Shown: piece after piece, positions 60,567 to 64,000 of the stretch
Position numbering within the stretch: position 1 is the stretch's first letter
How the letters are laid out: the number at the start of each line of letters is the position of its first letter
Assembly: GCF_020829665.1 (NCBI RefSeq)
Contig: NZ_JAIVFT010000013.1
Location: forward strand, 1 to 64,000
DNA from: Nostoc sp. CHAB 5824
Lineage (GTDB): Bacteria; Cyanobacteriota; Cyanobacteriia; Cyanobacteriales; Nostocaceae
Length of the DNA: 64,000 nucleotides
Reading direction: 5' to 3'
Translations under genes and position numbers: made by a program
The notes under the pieces: generated by a model
Told to the model about the DNA's origin: nothing
Database searches by the model: none
What the model saw: only the letters and a program-made list of their open reading frames with translations

Positions 60567-61137
60567 AAGTCAAACGGTTAAGGGTAAAGGAAAGTAAGAA
60601 TACTTCTGATGACAATTTTGGCTTTTGAGCAGAGGCGAAGCATAGGGGAGGAGTATTGATTGGGTGCAAGGACTTGTCTTCTCGAGGAGACGCTCTTGCT
60701 AGCTTGATTGTACTTAGGAGTAAAATAAACAAAACTTCTCCTATGATCCCTGCTGCGTGTAGCTTGCTTGTATTGTCAAGGTACGTAGATTTTAGCCAAA
60801 CTTGAGTCACTCACTTCAAAACAGAAGTACGAGCGGAAGGAGCCTTTGCTCAAATATATAGTTATTTGATTGACAAAAGTATACTCCTTTTTCAATATTA
60901 TTTGAATTCGAGTAATATATTTTTTACGTTAAATTACTTACTTATTATGATTTTTTTGTAAAGCCTCAAAAAATATTGTTGTATAAAAAGAATAAATGAA
61001 TACAGTATAGATAACATTCGAGTTATACTAGCTCCCTTGTTAAGATTTGTCAGCAGTGTTGAGAGCCTTATTTTTTGTTCTCCAACAAGTGCCATTTTGC
61101 GCTGAAAGAGATAGAGGGAATAGGGGACAAAATATGC
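60567..61137. other. 571-bp spacer before broken gmd gene
   Basis: It is AT-rich in its second half (60840-61020) and contains a CTTCTCGAGGAGACGCTC repeat fragment at about 60680. No coding sequence or RNA gene is supported. Confidence 0.5.
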
Positions 61138-62191
61138 ATGACTAAGACAGCCCTAATTACAGGAATTACTGGTCAAGATGGCTACTATCTCAGCCATTTG
61201 CTCCTTAACCGTGGTTACCGAGTTGTAGGATTAGTACCCCCGCATCGACAACCGAATTTGACAAAATTGGGTATACTGGCAAATCAGGTAGAAATTTTTA
61301 CGGTTGACTTGAGGGATAATGCGGCGCTGCTGACCGCAGTTGAACAGCTGCGTCCCCAAGAAATTTACAATTTGGCGGCTCCCAGTTTTGTACCCGACTC
61401 TTGGAACGACCCATTGGGAACCCTGGATTTGATAACTGGTACAGCTGCCAGGCTTTTGGAAGCAGTACAACAGGTTGGTTTGTCTACCAGATTTTATCAA
61501 GCCAGCAGTTCAGAAATGTTTGGCGATGTATTTCTTTCGCCTCAAGATGAAGAAACGGCTTTTCGTCCCAAAAATCCCTATGCTGCGCCCAAGATGCACG
61601 CCCACTGGACAATGGTGCATCACAGACAGCGCTATGGACTATTTGCCTGTAGTGGAATTTTATATAACCATGAGTCTCCTTTACGGCCACCTCAGTTTGT
61701 TACACGCAAAGTTTCTTTGACAGCTAGCTGCATCGATTAAATTGGGTTTAACTGACACCTTAGAAATGGGTAACCTAGATGCCAAACGCGATTGGGGTTT
61801 TGCTGGAGATTATGTAGAGGCAATGTGGTTAATGTTGCAAGTCGATGAACCAGAAGAATATGTGATTGGTACAGGTAAATTACACAGTGTTAGAGACTTA
61901 GTTGCCGCCGCCTTTGAGTCTGTCGGATTGGATTGGACACACTATGTAGTGTTAAATACCAGCTTATTGCGACAAGATGAGCATTTTCAATTAGTAGTTA
62001 ACCCCAGTAAAGCTAAAAGAAAGCTTGGTTGGGAACGCCAAGTGAGCTTTGAGGAACTTTTAGAAAAAATGGTAAAAACAGATTTAGAGCGCTTACAAAG
62101 CGGTGCGATCGCCTTTACAGCCCCGAAGGGTCTGTTCAGGAAGGCTGGGGGCAAGGCGCACTACGTGATCGCGCCCTTACCACGAGTGTAA
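61138..62191 (+). pseudogene. gmd: GDP-mannose 4,6-dehydratase, frameshifted
   Basis: The first frame (ATG 61138 to stop at 61740) carries the Rossmann motif TGITGQDGYYL, SSSEMFG and the YxxxK catalytic pair in NPYAAPKMHAHW. It ends abruptly after TRKVSLTAS. The continuation (AASIKLGLTDTLEMGNLDAK ... RDWGFAGDYVEAMW) is in the next frame. The break is a tandem AGCT duplication (AGCTAGCT, 61722-61729). Removing four bases gives 349 codons in frame, the family length. A real null allele, a sequencing error or phase variation are all possible. Function if intact: GDP-mannose to GDP-4-keto-6-deoxymannose for surface sugars. A glycosyltransferase gene follows 10 bp later. Confidence 0.9.
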
Positions 62192-62201
62192 ATAACCTAA
62201 C

Positions 62202-63389
62202 ATGCATATCACTACAGTGACAGAAAACCTAAAGTTAGGTGATAAAATTAACAAAAGAACCAACCATGTCTTCGTGTTTTTAGAAATTTTTGCCCACGAA
62301 GGCGGTATCCAATCATATATAAAAGATATTTTTCGCGCCTATCTGGGATTGAGCAAAGCCTACAAGGCGGAAGTCTTTTTGCTGCGAGATAGTCCTGATA
62401 GCTTAAATCAGTTTGAAGACGAGAACTTAAAATTTCATTATTTTAAAAATCAGTCTCCCTATTTGGGGAGACTGCAAATGGCAGCAGCTTTACTTAAGTG
62501 TCTGTTGCAAAGCCGTCCGCAGAAAGTTTTCTGCGGTCATATTAATTTAGCAGTATTAATCCAAACTCTCTGCCAGCCCTTGGGTATTCCTTACACCGTG
62601 CTAACTTACGGCAAAGAAGTCTGGGAACCGCTCAAAAATCAAGAACGTCGTGCCCTGACATCAGCAGATAGAATTTGGACAATTAGTCGCTACAGCCGCG
62701 ATCGCGCTTGTGTTGCTAATAGTCTAAACCCGAAAATGGTACAGATGATGCCTTGTGCAATTGATGGGGATAAATTTACTCCTGGTTCTAAGCAACCAGA
62801 ATTAGTCCAAAAGTATGGCTTAACTGGTGCTAAGGTGTTAATGACAGTAGCGCGGTTATGGTCAGGAGATATCTACAAGGGTGTAGATGTTACGATTCGG
62901 GCATTACCACAAATCGCTCAGGTTTTCCCAAAAGTGAAATATTTGGTAATTGGTCGCGGTGATGACCAACCGCGATTAGCTAAACTTGCACAAAATTTAG
63001 GAGTGAGCGATCGCGTCGTATTTGCTGGTTTCGTTGCCACAGAACAATTAATGGAACATTACCGCCTTGCTGATGCCTATATTATGCCTTCGCAAGAAGG
63101 CTTTGGCATTGTTTATCTGGAGGCAATGGCTTGTGGAGTACCTGTATTATCGGGTGACGACGATGGTTCAGCTGACCCCTTGCAGGATGATAAACTGGGA
63201 TGGCGAGTACCACACCGCAGTCCTGATGCTGTAGCAGCGGCTTGTATAGAAATGCTTCAAGGGGATGACCAGCGATGTGATGGAGAGTGGCTCCGAGAAC
63301 AGGCGATCGCTCTGTTTGGCATAGATGCCTTTCAACAGCACTTGCAAAAAATACTACTATCCTCAGTTTTGAGTCCCAATAATAAATGA
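62202..63389 (+). CDS. GT4-family glycosyltransferase
   Basis: This 395-aa GT-B glycosyltransferase has an N-terminal acceptor domain (FVFLEIFAHEGGIQSYIKD) and a C-terminal nucleotide-sugar domain with MTVARLWSGDIYKGVDVTIR (about 222), VIGRGDDQPRLAKLAQ and the EX7E motif in MPSQEGFGIVYLEAMACGVPVL (shown in part: PSQEGFGIVYLEAMA). It is cytoplasmic or peripheral. It starts 10 bp after the dehydratase remnant, so it likely belongs to the same polysaccharide or glycolipid pathway. The sugar is not determinable. Confidence 0.92.
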   Translation: MHITTVTENLKLGDKINKRTNHVFVFLEIFAHEGGIQSYIKDIFRAYLGLSKAYKAEVFLLRDSPDSLNQFEDENLKFHYFKNQSPYLGRLQMAAALLKCLLQSRPQKVFCGHINLAVLIQTLCQPLGIPYTVLTYGKEVWEPLKNQERRALTSADRIWTISRYSRDRACVANSLNPKMVQMMPCAIDGDKFTPGSKQPELVQKYGLTGAKVLMTVARLWSGDIYKGVDVTIRALPQIAQVFPKVKYLVIGRGDDQPRLAKLAQNLGVSDRVVFAGFVATEQLMEHYRLADAYIMPSQEGFGIVYLEAMACGVPVLSGDDDGSADPLQDDKLGWRVPHRSPDAVAAACIEMLQGDDQRCDGEWLREQAIALFGIDAFQQHLQKILLSSVLSPNNK

Positions 63390-63447
63390 CTAATGACCAA
63401 TGACTAAAATCGCTATCCTAGAAGGAGAGCAGGACGACATTTAAAAA

Positions 63448-63819
63448 ATGAGCTTTAAGTCATTTCAATTGAATCTTTTAAATCTCCGCCCTTGGCTCAC
63501 CCTGCTGGCAGTTTTTTGGTTGCTGGCATCACTGGGCTTAGGTTGGTTGGTTAATTCGTTGCTAATTATTTTTGGGTTGCTGTTTTTGGCACCCATTGTG
63601 GCTTTTTTTGGCTTTCGTTGGTGGCTGCAACGCAACTTGGTTGCAGACCAGTGTCCCGTCTGTAGATATGAATTTACAGGTTTAAATAACAGTCAGTTGC
63701 AGTGTCCTAACTGTGGAGAGTCACTGTTAGTGCAAAATAGTCATTTTCAGCGCTTCACACCAGAAGGCACAATTGATGTCAAAGCTGTCGAAGTCCCAGC
63801 CAAATCCCTGGAAGATTAG
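63448..63819 (+). CDS. Small membrane protein with zinc ribbon
   Basis: This 123-aa protein has two close hydrophobic helices (about 13-60, LTLLAVFWLLASLGLGWLV and LLIIFGLLFLAPIVAFFGF). A C-terminal ribbon CPVCRYEFTG...LQCPNCGES (about 71-92) has four Cys suited to zinc. The ribbon faces the cytoplasm if the helices form a hairpin. No known function; follows the glycosyltransferase by 58 bp on the same strand. Confidence 0.75.
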   Translation: MSFKSFQLNLLNLRPWLTLLAVFWLLASLGLGWLVNSLLIIFGLLFLAPIVAFFGFRWWLQRNLVADQCPVCRYEFTGLNNSQLQCPNCGESLLVQNSHFQRFTPEGTIDVKAVEVPAKSLED

Positions 63820-63888
63820 TCAAAGGTCATTGGTCACTGGTCATGAGTTATTAGCAAAGGACAAATGACTAGTGACAAAGGACAAATG
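63820..63888. repeat. Heptamer repeat, right-end spacer
   Basis: GGTCATT/GGTCACT and GACAAAT/GACTAGT units flank the space between the zinc-ribbon gene and the next minus-strand gene. Confidence 0.75.
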
Positions 63889-63889
63889 G

Positions 63890-64000
63890 CTATTTATTTG
63901 TTTGTTGCGAGATTGAGAGGGTGTAGGTATTTTGTCCTTGGGATAGTTCGCCCACATACAGAGAGTATTTTCCTGCCTGCCAGTAACCAGAAAGTTCTGG
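63890..64000 (-). CDS. Partial gene, C-terminal end only
   Basis: On the minus strand a frame open from the right edge ends at a TAG at 63890-63892. The visible 36 residues (SGYWQAGKYSLYVGELSQGQ then NTYTLSISQQTNK) resemble the end of an exported beta-domain protein. Start and identity are outside the window. Confidence 0.5.
   Translation of the reverse strand, partial: PELSGYWQAGKYSLYVGELSQGQNTYTLSISQQTNK

Noticed and set aside
61138..62191. Programmed frameshifting in gmd
   Set aside because: The site is a plain AGCT duplication without a slippery heptamer or downstream structure; mutation or sequencing error is simpler.

Overview
The window is chromosomal DNA of a filamentous, probably heterocyst-forming cyanobacterium of the Nostoc/Anabaena type. 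The evidence is petB-petD, a CpcS-type phycobilin lyase, plant-type ferredoxin, an EGY-type site-2 protease and a dual Ser/Thr-His kinase. The octamer GCGATCGC (HIP1) occurs throughout, and Nostoc-style repeats (heptanucleotide runs, GGGAGCAGGGG-type runs, small palindromic elements) fill the spacers. No rRNA, CRISPR array or intact transposase was seen; one tRNA-Ser(GGA) was found.

Region 1 (about 2.0-22.7 kb, all on the minus strand) is a RiPP/bacteriocin island and the most unusual part. In transcription order it holds: a PAS histidine kinase; a REC-AraC response regulator; a Nif11-type precursor; a Cache/HAMP sensor; an APC-like permease with extra soluble domains; a MinD/ParA-like ATPase; a HExxH/ExxxD putative metallopeptidase; a double cyclic-nucleotide-binding protein with a decayed tandem copy of its 3' end; an NHLP-leader precursor with a 9-residue core; a PoyD-type radical SAM epimerase; an HlyD-like adaptor; a C39 peptidase ABC exporter; and an NHLM-type ABC exporter. 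No lanthionine synthetase or YcaO is present in the window. Epimerisation, double-Gly cleavage and export are the only processing steps that can be read from the sequence.

Region 2 (23.2-32.4 kb, plus strand) is a co-directional set: sigma-like HTH protein, DUF1822, CHAT-CHASE2 membrane protein, DUF928, a broken filamentous-haemagglutinin-type exoprotein gene and a CHAT-TPR protein. It carries two caspase-like CHAT domains and one secreted-adhesin remnant.

Region 3 (32.4-49.9 kb) is mostly housekeeping: SH3 protein, UbiD, beta-carbonic anhydrase with a twin-arginine signal, a coiled-coil membrane protein, LivF-like ATPase, two ferredoxins, HisZ, DnaJ-TPR, inositol phosphatase, SNase-like lipoprotein, tRNA-Ser, HEAT-repeat protein plus CpcS lyase, site-2 protease and an MBL-fold protein. 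Two small non-autonomous elements with exact target duplications lie in its spacers.

Region 4 (49.9-64 kb) has a 42-bp minisatellite, a 1969-aa Ser/Thr kinase-ATPase-GAF-PAS-histidine kinase, CtpA next to petB-petD, an anti-sigma-type ATPase, a frameshifted GDP-mannose dehydratase, a GT4 glycosyltransferase and a zinc-ribbon membrane protein. A partial minus-strand gene runs off the right edge.

A recurring theme is dispersed intergenic repeats lying in frame inside genes (C39 exporter, histidine kinase, DUF928 protein, possibly the MBL protein) and heptamer repeats supplying start codons. Functional calls rest on motif recognition by eye; no database search was run.
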